Assembly (NCBI GenBank): GCA_003952965.2
Contig: RXIC02000430.1
Coordinates: forward strand, 25,831-89,830
Length of the DNA stretch: 64,000 nt
Reading direction: 5' to 3'
DNA from: Morella rubra
Taxonomy: Eukaryota > Streptophyta > Magnoliopsida > Fagales > Myricaceae
Shown here: piece after piece, positions 36,633 to 47,295 of the stretch
Layout of the letters: the number at the start of each line of letters is the position of its first letter
How positions within the stretch are numbered: the first letter of the stretch is position 1
The notes under the pieces: model-generated
Seen by the model: the letters and a program-made list of their open reading frames with translations, nothing else
The model's database searches: none
Told to the model about the DNA's origin: nothing
Made by a program: the position numbers and the translations under genes

Positions 36633-38545
36633 ATGACTAGGAAGAGATTCAGGACTATATCTTCTTCATCACAGCCACCTGTGCCACCATCACAAGAAGC
36701 AACGGCATCACAAGAAGCAACGCCGTCACAGCCACCTGCGCATCCTTCAGAACAGGCTACATGCCATCGTTCGACTATGATCAATCTTTGAACGATAATG
36801 AAATAATTGGTATGTTCATAACCACAATAGAGATAATCTAAGTTATATGTTAGTCAATTTAGTTTCACATGCTAAATGTGCAGGTGATACTGGAGTCCGG
36901 AAAGTGCGTGGCGGCACGCGGATGACGGACGTCTGGAATCTGAAGGAAGACGAATTGATTCCAGTACAATTCAATGGCAATGGGCAGCCATTGGGTAATG
37001 AAGGGGGAATATTTAACAAATTCACTGGTTGTGTTGCCCGTGTTGCGAATCAAATCCCCCTAGATGCGGCGGATTGGCGTAAAGTCCCATTGTCAATAAA
37101 AGAGGACTGTTGGAGCCTCATGACGGTATAATTTTGGTTATTTCTCACAATTGTTATTCAACTATATAAATTTAATAATTGACGCACCTAACTGTTGGGG
37201 TATATTTTGCAGAAACGGTTTACAATCCCCGAGCCTCCATTGGGGGATATTGTCAAGAGCTGGTTCCTCAAAGATTTAGGAGAGAAATGGAGGAACTACA
37301 AGTGTAGTTTAAAGCAGAAATTTTTTGATGAGGCCTTTACGCCTCAGTATGTGAAAAATAATGCTCCAACAGACGTTAATTTGGAGCAATTTTGCAAATT
37401 AGTCGATTTTTGGTATTCTGATGCAGGACGGGTATGACATTTATTTATTTGTATTATAATTTTTATGAATATAACTTATTAAATTTTAACTGTCTTGATG
37501 TTAATGTAGCATCGAAGTCATGCCGGAAAACAAAATAGATCGCTCCAAACGACGGTCCACACTACAGGATCAAAGACTTCGCACGTTATGCTCACGCACA
37601 TTATGCTCACGATTGGTATGTATACTTTCATTACTTATCATTGCCATTCTTATTTGTAATTTACAATTTCATCACGAATTCGTGTTTGTGATGCAGGAAA
37701 AAGAGAAACAAGTTCCAATCAATCGAGCGGATTTATATAAAGCTGTCCATATGTTCTGACGGATCTCTAATAAATCCGGACGTAGCAGAAAAAATAGTAT
37801 GTCAATATTACATCAATTTTGATTCAATGTGCGAATATTAATTCAAAATTTAATTGTACGTTGTATTCTCTCAGAGGCGAATGGAGGAGATTGGACTGAA
37901 TGATTCAGGAAGTTCACAAACTTCCAACGAATTTAGAGTGGATGGCAGCATCGGTTGGTCACCATCTGACCGATATGCACAAGTGATTGGTCCAGAACGA
38001 CATGGTCGCATTCGCGGCGTTGGATTAGGACCAACTCCTTCATCTCATCCTGCCAACACCAACGTAAGATCTAGTCAGCCTACATCCTCTAGTAACGAGA
38101 GAGAGGTATTTATGAAAAACAGAGTTCAGATGTTGGAGTCTGAAGTAGCATCGCTAAATCTACAATACAAATGATGGCACAAGCTTGGGTAAAAGTTTTA
38201 TTTACTTATCCTCAAGTATTACTATTGATTCTATTTATGTATATTTCGTAGTTAATTAATGTTTGTTTAACTGTTGTAGGAGCAACGTCAATACCAAGAT
38301 GTTGCCAATAACAATCACGTTTCACCAGCAATTCATAGATCATCTCATGCAAGTCAGAAAACGAGTGTTGGTAAGATACAAACATAAATGAATACTGCCA
38401 TTAATTTAATTTTAAGTATGTACTAAGCTCTTTTATCTTTGTTCATGTCATTACTGTTTGTTAATTTTACAATATTGTAATAGCAGACAATGCCGATGAC
38501 GCAAAAAGTGCAGGAGCAGATGGTGCTGAAGGTGGAGAGGATTAA
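36633..38545 (+). pseudogene. TNP1-like (Transposase_24 type) gene, with indels
   Basis: Inferred exons: 36633-36810 (MTRKRFRTISSSSQPP, Pro/Ser-rich), 36884-37125 (RGGTRMTDVWNLKEDELIPV, NQIPLDAADWRKVP), 37213-37431 (RFTIPEPPLGDIVKSWFLKD, LGEKWRNYK), 37510-37615 (HRSHAGKQNRS, TTGSK), about 37696-37795 (KEKQVPINRADLYKAVHMF), 37875 on (MEEIGLNDSG, IGPERHGRIRGVGLGPTPSS, coiled coil MLESEVASLNLQ) and a last acidic stretch ending at 38545. Introns have GT-AG ends. This order is that of plant Ptta/En/Spm transposases (TNPA-like DNA-binding helper). One-base shifts near 36758, 37590 and 37757 interrupt the reading. Confidence 0.65.
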
Positions 38546-38774
38546 ATTTATAGTTATTTGTACTTAAATGTCATGACTTGTTAGTTTTTAGACTATTGAG
38601 AAAATGCCCTTCACTTATTTTTGTTTGATGCAAAACTTGTAAGACATGCTTATAATAAATATATTTTGTTTTATTGCACTTTTCTTTGTTTGCATTAATC
38701 AATTAAAATCTATAACAAAATTTGTATGGCAGGAAAATATAAAAAAAAAAATATATAAAAAAAAAAAAAAAAAA

Positions 38775-39130
38775 CCTATAGCGGCGGTCACTGACCGCCG
38801 TTATAGGTGAAACCAACGGATAGGGTATAGCAGCGGTCATGTAACCGCCGCTATAACCCTATAGCCGACCGCTGCTACAATCTGTAGCGGCGGTCAATTG
38901 GCCGCTACAGCACGTCTGCGGAAAAATCGTAAACGCAGTTGGCTCTATAACGGCGGTCGGACCGCGGCTGTGTGACCGTCGCTATAAAGCAGACGTATTC
39001 ACCAGCGGTCTCTATAACCGCTGCTATAGGGCTGGCCGACGATGATATACGGCTGTCAAAACCGCTGATATAGCCTATAGCAGCAGTTTTGGAACCTATA
39101 GCGGCGGTTTCGATCGCCGCTATAGGTGCT
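38775..39130. repeat. Right subterminal repeat array of the 8.1-kb CACTA
   Basis: Same ccgccgctata / tagcggcggtc motifs as at 31030-31320, mostly in opposing orientation. Confidence 0.75.
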
Positions 39131-39143
39131 TTTTTCTGTAGTG

Positions 39144-39390
39144 TGTATAAGGTATTATTATATAATATGTACAAGGTGACTACTATTACTATTTAATAAT
39201 ATGATAAGGTACTATTAAATACTATGTACAACGTAGTATTACGTATAATACGTACAAGGTAATATTACATAATATGTACAAGGTTATATTAATATAATAT
39301 GTAGAAGGTATTATAAAATAATATGTATAAGGTATTATTATATCCATTGTACAAGGTACTATTAAATCCATATGTATAATATGTACAAAG
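39144..39390. repeat. AT-rich minisatellite, part 3
   Basis: Units on aatatgtataaggtattatta; interrupted at 39391 by the Copia LTR. Confidence 0.85.
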
Positions 39391-39749
39391 TGTTGGGGTC
39401 CACACCCATAAGATAGCTTTGGAGTAGAAGTAGACTTTGAGTAGAAGTCTACTTGGTCCCCACTTCAAGTTTATCTAGGTTTTCTCTTAGGTTTTCTCTT
39501 TGTATCTTTTCCTATAAATAGTGACTTATGTTATAGGAGAAGGTGTGCGTGAGAGTGCGTGTGAGCAGCATTGGGCAGAGAGAGAGAGAAGAGAAAGAGC
39601 GTGGTGTGACTATTGTATTGGGCGGGAGAGTGATTTTCTTAAGCGTTCTTAATAAAATTGCTCTGGAGTGGACGTAGGCCGGAATTGGGGCCGAACCACA
39701 TAAATTCTTGGTGTTCCTTTCTTTAATTTTCGTGCCGCTTTTCCCAACA
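39391..39749 (+). repeat. 5' LTR
   Basis: 359 bases, TGTTGGGG...CCCAACA. TATAAATA at 39513-39520 is the probable LTR promoter, followed by a GA-rich stretch (39577-39600). Confidence 0.8.
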
Positions 39750-39751
39750 AG

Positions 39752-39763
39752 TGGTATCGGAGC
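39752..39763 (+). promoter_or_regulatory. Primer-binding site
   Basis: TGGTATCGGAGC starts two bases after the LTR and differs at one base from the plant initiator tRNA-Met complement TGGTATCAGAGC. Confidence 0.75.
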
Positions 39764-40308
39764 CTGGTTCGAGAGGCCGGAGTGGTTTTTCGGGGGAAAG
39801 CAGAGAAGGTCCAAAATTAAAAGTGGTCAATCGGAGATTGGAGGGCACCAGCTGTAGAGGAGGTCGAGACGAAGCCAGAGGTCGAAACCTCGTCCCGGAG
39901 GAGCCAGGACGCGCCGTCACACGTTGCAGGAATTCGGAGCGCGCCGTCCACGCGCAACACGTGCCCTCACGCGCCTAAGAAGGTAGGGCGACTGGGCCTC
40001 ACTCGTCCCACGCGCCGCACGCGCTCGCACAGTGTGCCACGTCATCCACGTCATGCCACGTCAGCAGTGGGTCCCAACGGTGCCACGTCAGCAGAGGTCC
40101 CAGTCAGCGCCACGTCAGTTGCCACGTCAACGGAGAATATTCTGGGAATCAGAATATTCCGATTTTGTTCAGTGTGGTTTTTCAGCCGGTTCAGGGGCTT
40201 TTAGGCCGGTTTTTGAGCAGGTCAGATTGGTTCCTAAGGTTTTGGGCCATCCGGATCCATTGGTGTAGTCAGAATTTCGAAATTCGGTCTCTATCAGTGT
40301 TAATTGAG

Positions 40309-41080
40309 ATGGCGGAGAGTATGGTTACCAGTATGATGATGTTGTCTGCTACGAATTACATGAGTTGGAAGCCACGGATGGAGGATATCCTTTATGCAAA
40401 GGATATGTATGATCCATTGGAGAACGAGGGCAAGAAACCGGATGGGATTGACAGGCAAAGTGGAAGAAGATCAACCGGAAAGTTATAGGGTTGATTCGTC
40501 AGTGGATTGGGCCAGAGGTATTCCATCACGTAGCCAAAGAGACGAGTGCTTTTGAACTATGGGAGAAGTTGGAGACAATGTACCGTCAAAGACTTCACGG
40601 AATAAAGCGCTACTAATGAGGAGGCTCGTGAATATGAAGCTGCGAAATGAGAAGTCGGTGGCGGAACATACCAGTGAGTTCCAAAACCTGATCAATCAGT
40701 TGAACAGCGTCGAAATGACTTTCGACAATGAGGTTCAAGCTTTACTGCTTCTGAGTTCCTTGCCGGATAATTGGGAGACTCTTGTTGTTTCTCTCGGAAA
40801 CTCAGCACCGAATGGGAAATTGACCATGGAGTTGGTCAAGGATGCTCTGTTCAGTGAAGAGGCACGAAGGAAGGAGATGGAGACTTATGACCACAGTGGA
40901 TCACAAGCTCTCATCACAGAAAGAGGCAGAGGAAGCAGCTGGAATAACGGAAGAGGCCGGGGTAAATCCAGAGGAGAGGGTCGCAAGATTATCTGCTTTT
41001 ATTGTGACCAAGACATATCAAGCGGAATTGTCCAAAGTACAAAGCAGAGAAAGGGAAATCATCAGAAGCCTCAGTGGTGA
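40309..41080 (+). pseudogene. Copia gag (UBN2-type) polyprotein, frame-disrupted
   Basis: Starts MAESMVTSMMMLSATNYMSW, with the NYxxWK gag motif. Frame is lost at about 40456; the next frame reads KWKKINRKVIGLIRQWIGPE and WEKLETMYRQ, and from about 40590 a third frame gives ALLMRRLVNMKLRNEKSVAE, ALLLLSSLPDNWETLVVSL and LVKDALFSEEARRKEM. An Arg/Gly-rich stretch is followed by CFYCD, where the CCHC zinc knuckle is broken by a small deletion. No pol follows. Capsid protein would be needed for particle formation, but this copy cannot make it. Confidence 0.75.
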
Positions 41081-41379
41081 CTGATGACTCCGACTTCGTG
41101 TAGCACGCGAAGGTGCTTGGTACCAGCCGGTGGAGATGCAAGAGCAGGGGGAGATACTGTTCTACATGGGTCCGGTGGTACAAGCAGGGGATGCGGGCAC
41201 CCTAGGCGGGGGTGCAGGACACTCAGATGGGAGTGTGGTTGGTCGTTGGTGATAAGGACGAGCCAAGTAAAAAGGATGCAAGGGGTGGTGAGCAAAAGCA
41301 ACAACACCAAAGTTGTAGGAAGGTTCTACTGCCTGGGATGCACTCAACCAAAAGATGTCAGGAACAGATTCTTGGGGTA

Positions 41380-41393
41380 TGGAGGGGGAGATT
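41380..41393 (+). promoter_or_regulatory. Polypurine tract
   Basis: ggagggggaga followed by ttt directly before the 3' LTR, the expected site for plus-strand priming. Confidence 0.6.
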
Positions 41394-41727
41394 TGTTGGG
41401 GTCCACACCCATAAGATAGACTTGGAATAGAAGTAGACTTTGAGTAGAAGTTACTTGCTCCCACTTCAAGTTTATGGTTTTTCTTAGGGTTTCTCTTTGT
41501 ATCTTTTCCTATAAATAGTGGCTTATGTTATAGGAGAAAAATGCGTTGAGCATTAGAGCAGCAGGGAGAGAGAGAGAGGAGAGAGGAGGGTGGTGTGACT
41601 ATTGTATTGCGGAGAGAGTGATTTTCTTAAGCGTTCTTAATAAAATTACTCTGGAGTGGACGTAGGCCAATTGGGGGTTGAATCACGAAATTGGGGTTGA
41701 ACTTTAATTCTTACCCTTTTCCCCACC
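41394..41727 (+). repeat. 3' LTR
   Basis: Matches 39391-39749 with scattered substitutions and small deletions; TATAAATA is kept at 41510-41517. The 3' end is altered (ttccccacc instead of ttcccaaca), so the limit is approximate. Confidence 0.7.
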
Positions 41728-41744
41728 TAAGTAACATTCCGATA

Positions 41745-42360
41745 CTATTATATATATGTATAAGGTACAATTAATATTATGTATAAGGTACTATTACATA
41801 GTATGTATAAGGTACTATTATATAATATGTATAGGTACTATGTTATAATATGTATAAGGTACTATTAAACAATATGTACAAGGTACTATTATAAAACATG
41901 TATAAGGTACTATTACATAATATGTATAAGGTACTATTATATTACATATATAACCTGTTATAATATCTACAAGGTATTATATATTACATATATAATATTT
42001 ATAAGGTACTATATATTATATATATAATGTATAAGTACTATTATATAATATGTATAAGTTACTATATATTAAATAATATGTATAAGGAACTATTACATAA
42101 TATGTACAAGGTACTTTTGTATAATATGTATATGTACTATTAAATCATAATTCAAAGGTACTATTATATAATATGTTTAAGGTACTAATACATAATTGTA
42201 TAAGTTACTATATATATTATAATATGCATAAGGTACTATGATATAAGATGTGTAAGGTCCTATTAAACAATATGTACATGATAATATTATATAATATGTT
42301 TATGGTACTATATATAATATGTATAAAGTATTATTATATAATATGTGTAGGTATTATATG
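41745..42360. repeat. AT-rich minisatellite, part 4
   Basis: Longest surviving piece of the array: about 25 units on aatatgtataaggtactattat. Confidence 0.85.
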
Positions 42361-42757
42361 TAAATATTGATTTTGATTAATTTTATTCCTTTTTATTTTT
42401 AATTCATTTTTTGGAACGACATTTTTGGGACGCAACAAGATTTCATCCCAAAACATTCCCAACCGTTCTAACAGTCACGTGTTTGTTCCTAAACTTCATT
42501 TTTGGGACGTCACACAATTTCATCCCAAATAATCAACTTTTTTTTTTTATGGAAATTGGAGTTTATGAACAGACAAATTTGTCCTGAAAAGCCTCTTTTT
42601 GGGGGACAGCACACAATTACGTCCCAAATAATTGAATTTTTTTTTTGGACGAAAATTTCCATCCCAAAAAGAAAAAAATCGTCGCGAAATTTTTTTGGGA
42701 TAGAAATTTTTTTTTTGATAACCCAGGAGTTCCCAAGGTCGGGCCACTTCATGTACT
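42361..42757. repeat. Right-end sequence of the host CACTA plus short unrelated flank
   Basis: 42410-42716 matches 1-120 (cacaatttcatcccaaataat and variants). From 42717 (gataacccaggagttccc) a different short repeat starts; it resumes beyond the next CACTA at 53664-53770. Confidence 0.6.
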
Positions 42758-42774
42758 CACTACAAGAGATTGGA

Positions 42775-43830
42775 TTTTCAGCGACGACTTCTTCAGTGGC
42801 GAAGTGAACTTCGTCGCTAAAAGTAACATTTCCGTGACGATCTAAAATTGTCGTCGCTGAAAATGTAAACGAAACACTTTCAGCGACGATGAAACATATT
42901 TGTCTTTGAAAGCTTCGTTCGAACGAACATATCCGTTCGAACGACGATCGAAACGATGTTCGAACAGACAATATCCGTTCGAACGTCTTTTAGCGACACT
43001 TCAATAAATTCCGTTGCAAATAATTTAGTCGTTATTGGTTATAATTTTTTAGTGACGAAATTGTTCGTTGCCAAAGTAAACACACTGTTCGAACGGTAAC
43101 ATATGTTCGAACAGATGTTTTTCGTGACGACATCTATTTATTGTCGCTTAAAAGGAACATCTACGACGACTTGTTGTCGTCGCAGAATAATTAAACCCGT
43201 TCGCACGGGTACGCACCGTGCAAACGTACTCGGGGACACCAACGTTCGAACGTGCAAGCCCGTTTGAATGTGTCGCTCGAAACATTTATTGCTTCCATTA
43301 GGCTTTGCAGGCAACGTCTTTTCGTTGCCTACAATGCCTGAATAAGTTCGAACAAAGTTGCTTGTTCGAACGCTGTTGACAGATGGTTTACTATCATTGC
43401 TTGGTGAGTGAGGCATTGCAGGCAATGCCAGTGCGTTGACTGCAACGCTTGACATCGTTCGAACGGTGTTTCGGTTCGAACGAAGATGGACAGATGGCTT
43501 ATTTTGATTTGTTGGGGCATGAGGCGTTGCAGGCAACGTCTCTTCAGTGCCTGCAACGCCTGAACGCGTTCGAACGGTATTAACCCGTTCGAACGTGGTG
43601 GACAGATGTATTAGTTTAATTGGTAGGCGCCTGATCCCGTTCGAACAGGTTTGGCCTGTTCGAACATGATTGGCAGGATTGCGCCACATGTTAATTGTGA
43701 ACACTCGATTTGTGGCATCTGTCAAGTTTCGGTCGAACGTATGTTACTTGTTCGAACGTGACCCCAATCGTCGTCTACCTCCCGAAACGTTCTGGTTTTA
43801 AAAGCTTTGTTCGAACGACATATCTTGGTA
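42775..43830. repeat. Left subterminal array: TTCGAA palindromes and GCGACGA motifs
   Basis: More than a dozen copies of a palindromic motif centred on TTCGAA, best form ccgttcgaacgg, spaced about 20-70 bases apart (42900-43820), preceded by cagcgacga repeats (42778-42900). Short repeats of gcaggcaacg / ggcattgcagg also occur (43300-43560). Confidence 0.75.
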
Positions 43831-44679
43831 TAACAAACTTCCACACGACGTTTAGTGCTACATTTCGCTCAAAAAAAGTCGAGGCTCTTCATTTGCAGTT
43901 ATCAGATTGCTCAGTCTTCCTCAAGTACATGGATTATCTCCGTTGCCTTTCATTCTTTTCCTCAAGTACGTGGATTGTTCATTTTACGTTTCGTCGTAGT
44001 GTGCGTATACGTTCTTGTTTTTTCCATATTGTGAAGACGTTGTGTTGTTCGGTTTTTCTTCGTAGTGTTGTTTTTTCCATTTTCAGTTATACGTTCGTAG
44101 TTTTCCTTCTTATTACTCTTCATTTTCAGTTATACGTTCTTGTTTTTTCCATTCGTAGTGTTACAAGCAATCTCCTTTGTTACCGAATGTATTACTCTTC
44201 ATTTTCAGTTATATGTTCTTGTTTTTTCCATTCGTGGTGTTACAAACATTCTGTTTTATTACCGAATGCTTACAAATGCTTACGAATTTTCACAAATGCT
44301 TATTAACGAATTTTCACAAACAAATTTTCACAAGAATACTTACGTATCGTTATGTTTTCCTTCGTATTGCTCTCATCATGTTTTTATTGCAGTATATGTG
44401 TTTTAATGAAAAAAGAAATTGTTAAAAAAGTGGCTATGCTATGACTATTTATTGAGGTGCAAAGTGTGTATTTTTTGTTTATCACAGATTAATATTCTTG
44501 CTAACTTAGCCAACTTGAATTGTAGACATTAGAGTAAATTAGGACTATGATCATTTTTTTTTCTATTCCAATAACATATTGTAGGATAGGAAATATCCTT
44601 ATGATTTTATTAAGATAATTACTTTTGTTTTGAATATATAAGATTTAATTTTAGGTTGAATTATTTTGCAGCTTGAAAA

Positions 44680-45731
44680 ATGGCCCCAAGAAGACATGCT
44701 TCATCATCTTCACAAGCGGCTCAACAGTCATTGTCTGTAGCTCAGCATCAAGCACTAATTTATAGAAGACCGGTTGTTATTGAGCGAGTTGTTCGGTTGA
44801 GGGATTTCAACAACTTGGAGTATGAAGGTCAAAGTATACAGTCTAACTTTGAGAGAGGGGATGGACTCAGTTTCTCGAATCTACTGGTGATGTATATGTC
44901 GATCTTGTGCGTGACTTCTATGCACAAGTTGTCACTGTTGATGCTAATGTCGAGGAGCTGACTATCCAAGTGAGGGGCGTCTTTTTCACATTATCTGCTA
45001 ATATTATTGCTCAATTTATTGGATTACTGAGACCCCAAGTGCCGGCATACCCGACCATTGGCCCTTCGTTTGACATGACATCGGAAGAAGTGTGGAAGGA
45101 AGTAACGGGTGAAAATATGACTGTGCCATCTACATCGATATCCCATCGAGATCTGACGGCATTCTTTCGAATGCTTCATCTTATTATCGTTTGGGATGTA
45201 GCGCCGAAACATCACCGGTCCGACCTCAGTTGGAAGTGCGGATTCCTTCTCGTTATGGTTGCGCGTCGGACTCCTATTGATCTCCCAGCTCTTATTGTTC
45301 AGCAGATTCTCCGAGATGCACGGTCTACATCCGAAAGAGATGGTCTCCCACATGGCTTGCTGATCTCGCGCATGTTGGTAGCTGCTGGTGTTCCTATTTT
45401 GCCTGATGAGAAGATACGATCTCCGATTGGGCCATTATGTCGTAGTACGTTCAGTCGCAGTGCAGCTCATCTTCATCGTGGTGGAGCAAATGTTAATGAT
45501 GATGTCGATCCAGATGAGGTTGCCATGGACGAAGGACCACCTCCTCGTAGCCATCCCACACGACGAGGAGGAAGGTCCACTTTTGAGGTTGGTCAGAGCT
45601 CTTCGAGCCAGGTGGAGCGTCCTCCATGGATGGACACTCTATTGGATGAGTTTACGATGCGGATGGACGTGCGATTTAAAAAGATTGAAGAGGAGATCCG
45701 TGAACTAAGGAAGGAGCGAGACAATGCCTGA
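44680..45731 (+). pseudogene. Transposase_32-type 'putative plant transposon protein'
   Basis: An ATG at 44680 opens MAPRRHASSSSQAAQQSLSV and YRRPVVIERVVRLRDF. A one-base shift near 44858 moves the frame; the rest reads WTQFLESTGDVYVDLVRDFY, the conserved core VRGVFFTLSANIIAQFIGL, a helical segment LTAFFRMLHLIIVWDVAPKH, and ILRDARSTSERDGLPHGLLI, ending in a basic/acidic coiled coil (FKKIEEEIRELRKERDN). This family is widespread in plant transposons, often within CACTA or Gypsy elements, and has no established activity. It has its own leader and is separated from the TNP2-like gene by the internal repeat array at 46118. Confidence 0.65.
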
Positions 45732-46117
45732 TCATCTACTTTGTTAGTATTTTGTGTGGCGTTTAATCCGTTAGTGTTTTGAGTATGTTATGTCTTTTAC
45801 CGTATGTTTTAGTATTTCTGTATCACACATTTTGGGATATTATGTTTTGACATAAGTTTTATGTTATTATGACTGTTAAGACGTTTTAGTATTTTGGTGT
45901 CATACATTTTCGGATATTATAATTGCAATATTTAAATCCACTATATTACTCTATAAAAAATATTTATATTAATATTTAAATATACAATCCACTATATTAG
46001 TGAATAAATAACAATGCCATTATATTAATATTTTTTAAATTTTCATATTTAAATTTGATGTATTTTTTAAGTTTAATATATAAATCCACTATACACCCAT
46101 AACATTCAAACTCAATT
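45732..46117. other. AT-rich spacer after the Transposase_32-type ORF
   Basis: No gene is seen. It contains duplicated short segments (ttagtatttctgtatcacacatttt / ttagtattttggtgtcatacatttt at about 45810 and 45885), likely a degenerate 3' region. Confidence 0.5.
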
Positions 46118-46375
46118 ACCCCGTTCGAACGGTATTGCACACCTCCTGTGCGCACCGTTTAAATTAATCGAGTTCGAACTAATGTTGGCTGTTCGAACGG
46201 GATTGGTCAGTATTCTTCTCCGTACGAACGGGATTGCTCAGTCTCCTCTGTGCACCGTTTAAATTAAACACGTTCGAACTACGTTTTGTCCGTTCGAACG
46301 AGAGTGCTCAGTCTCGTTGCGCAGCGTTTAAATTAAACGCGTTCGAACTAATGTAATACATTCGAACGAAATTGC
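46118..46375. repeat. Internal TTCGAA-motif tandem repeat
   Basis: About three and a half units of roughly 70 bases, each with gcaccgtttaaatta, then gttcgaacta and later cgttcgaacg. It carries the same palindrome as the two subterminal arrays but lies inside the element, just upstream of the TNP2-like gene. Confidence 0.75.
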
Positions 46376-47295
46376 CGCGAACACAAAAAAATGGGTTCGC
46401 GGGATTTCTGGAACACGCAAGAAGTCACATCGGCCAAGGAAAAGCTGTCCGAGCTTCTCCTTCTCCTTCACCGTCGTCTATAAGCCCGTCGGATATTCTC
46501 CTTCTCCTTCATCCATTGAAGAGCATTGTTTTGAGCGAAAACCTTGGTAAGTTAGCTGCTACTCACTTCCATTTTATATAGTTTTGAATATTTCTTGTTC
46601 ATTGGTTAAAAATCCAATATTTTTGGGGGGTTTATACTCATTTCGGCTTGCATTTGGTGGTAAGGGAAAGAGCTTTCAAGTAACTCCAGGCAAATAAAGG
46701 GAAAGAGCTTTCAAGTAAGCTCTTGATTTTAGTATTCTCATTGTTTTGTTTTTTTGTGTTTGTTACGTAAAATGTTTTGAGGAAGCTTGTAGGATAGTGT
46801 GTGTGTTCTGTAATTTTTTTTTGCTATTTTGTTTTGTTTTTTGTTTTTTTGCTATATAGGTTTAGGTTTTTTGTTTTTTGAATGGATTTGTAGTGTAATG
46901 ATTGTAATGTAAATATTGTTATATGATGGCACATGTTGAGTTTTACAAAAGCTCCATTAAGTAAATCGGAGTTATGAATTTAAATTTTACTAAGGAACCA
47001 ATAATTTTGCTTAATGATTATGTTAAATGATTTTGTGTAATGATTATGTTAAATAATTTTACTAAGGAACTAATTACTTGATGTTTTTTTAATGATTTTT
47101 GCACATCTTGATGTATGGTTTGTGTATCATATTACCTTTAGACCCGTTTAAGAATTATTGTACGACATGCACTAAGAATGTCATACAATAATCCTTGAAT
47201 TGTCCAACTTTGGACAGTTTAAGATTATACATGAAAGTCATATTGCATGTCTTAGTAAGTTTTGTTGTTTGTTGTGTTTTTTAAGGGTTAGAAAG
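46376..47295 (+). other. Leader region of the TNP2-like gene
   Basis: No convincing coding exon is seen. 46372-46581 has an open frame with a Ser/Pro-rich stretch, more likely untranslated leader; the 3' part is T-rich with possible splice signals near 46550 and 47290. Confidence 0.4.

Larger units (their letters stand above)
31012..39143 (+). mobile_element. CACTA transposon, 8.13 kb, with TNP2- and TNP1-like genes
   Basis: Ends are CACTACAAAAAAATAGG and the inverse CACTACAGAAAAAAGCACC, with target duplication TGT (31009-31011 and 39144-39146). Removing the element and one TGT restores a perfect minisatellite unit (aatatgtataagg). Subterminal arrays of gcggcggtc / gaccgccgctata fill 31030-31320 and 38775-39130. 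Two genes in the plus direction occupy 32972-38545, the usual TNP2-then-TNP1 order. Indels in both genes argue that it is not autonomous now. Confidence 0.9.
39391..41727 (+). mobile_element. Non-autonomous Copia-type LTR retrotransposon carrying gag only
   Basis: Two direct LTRs (39391-39749 and 41394-~41727) begin TGTTGGGGTCC; the first ends CCCAACA. A primer-binding site complementary to initiator tRNA-Met follows the 5' LTR and a purine tract precedes the 3' LTR. Between them is a gag remnant and about 300 bases of GC-rich sequence; protease, integrase, reverse transcriptase and RNase H are absent. This matches the gag-only (TR-GAG-like) class that depends on a partner element. The target duplication could not be read because both sides are minisatellite and the last LTR bases are altered. 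Confidence 0.8.
23137..42716. mobile_element. Probable host CACTA element split by nested insertions, right terminus missing
   Basis: The left end CACTACAAGAAATTTGACC at 23137 is followed by tttgggacg-type subterminal repeats. The same family's right-end sequence, with repeated tttttgggac and catcccaaa motifs, appears at 42360-42716 and matches 1-120. The interior between them is an AT-rich minisatellite, found in four pieces separated by insertions. The expected terminal CACTA inverse is absent: at about 42716 unrelated sequence begins. That the two ends belong to one element is an inference from family and shared minisatellite. Confidence 0.5.

Noticed and set aside
43138..43725. 195-residue minus-strand open frame with repeated FERVNTVRT-like stretches
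   Set aside because: Its repeats are the TTCGAAC subterminal motif translated; not a gene.
42900..43830. Possible CRISPR-like array because of regularly spaced palindromes
   Set aside because: Spacing is irregular, the spacers are themselves related, and the location between CACTA ends in a plant genome explains it as a subterminal array.
43710..44425. Overlapping Phe/Val/Cys-rich open frames in the left part of the 10.9-kb CACTA
   Set aside because: T-rich repeated leader sequence (cattttcagttatacgttc repeats); no domain recognised.
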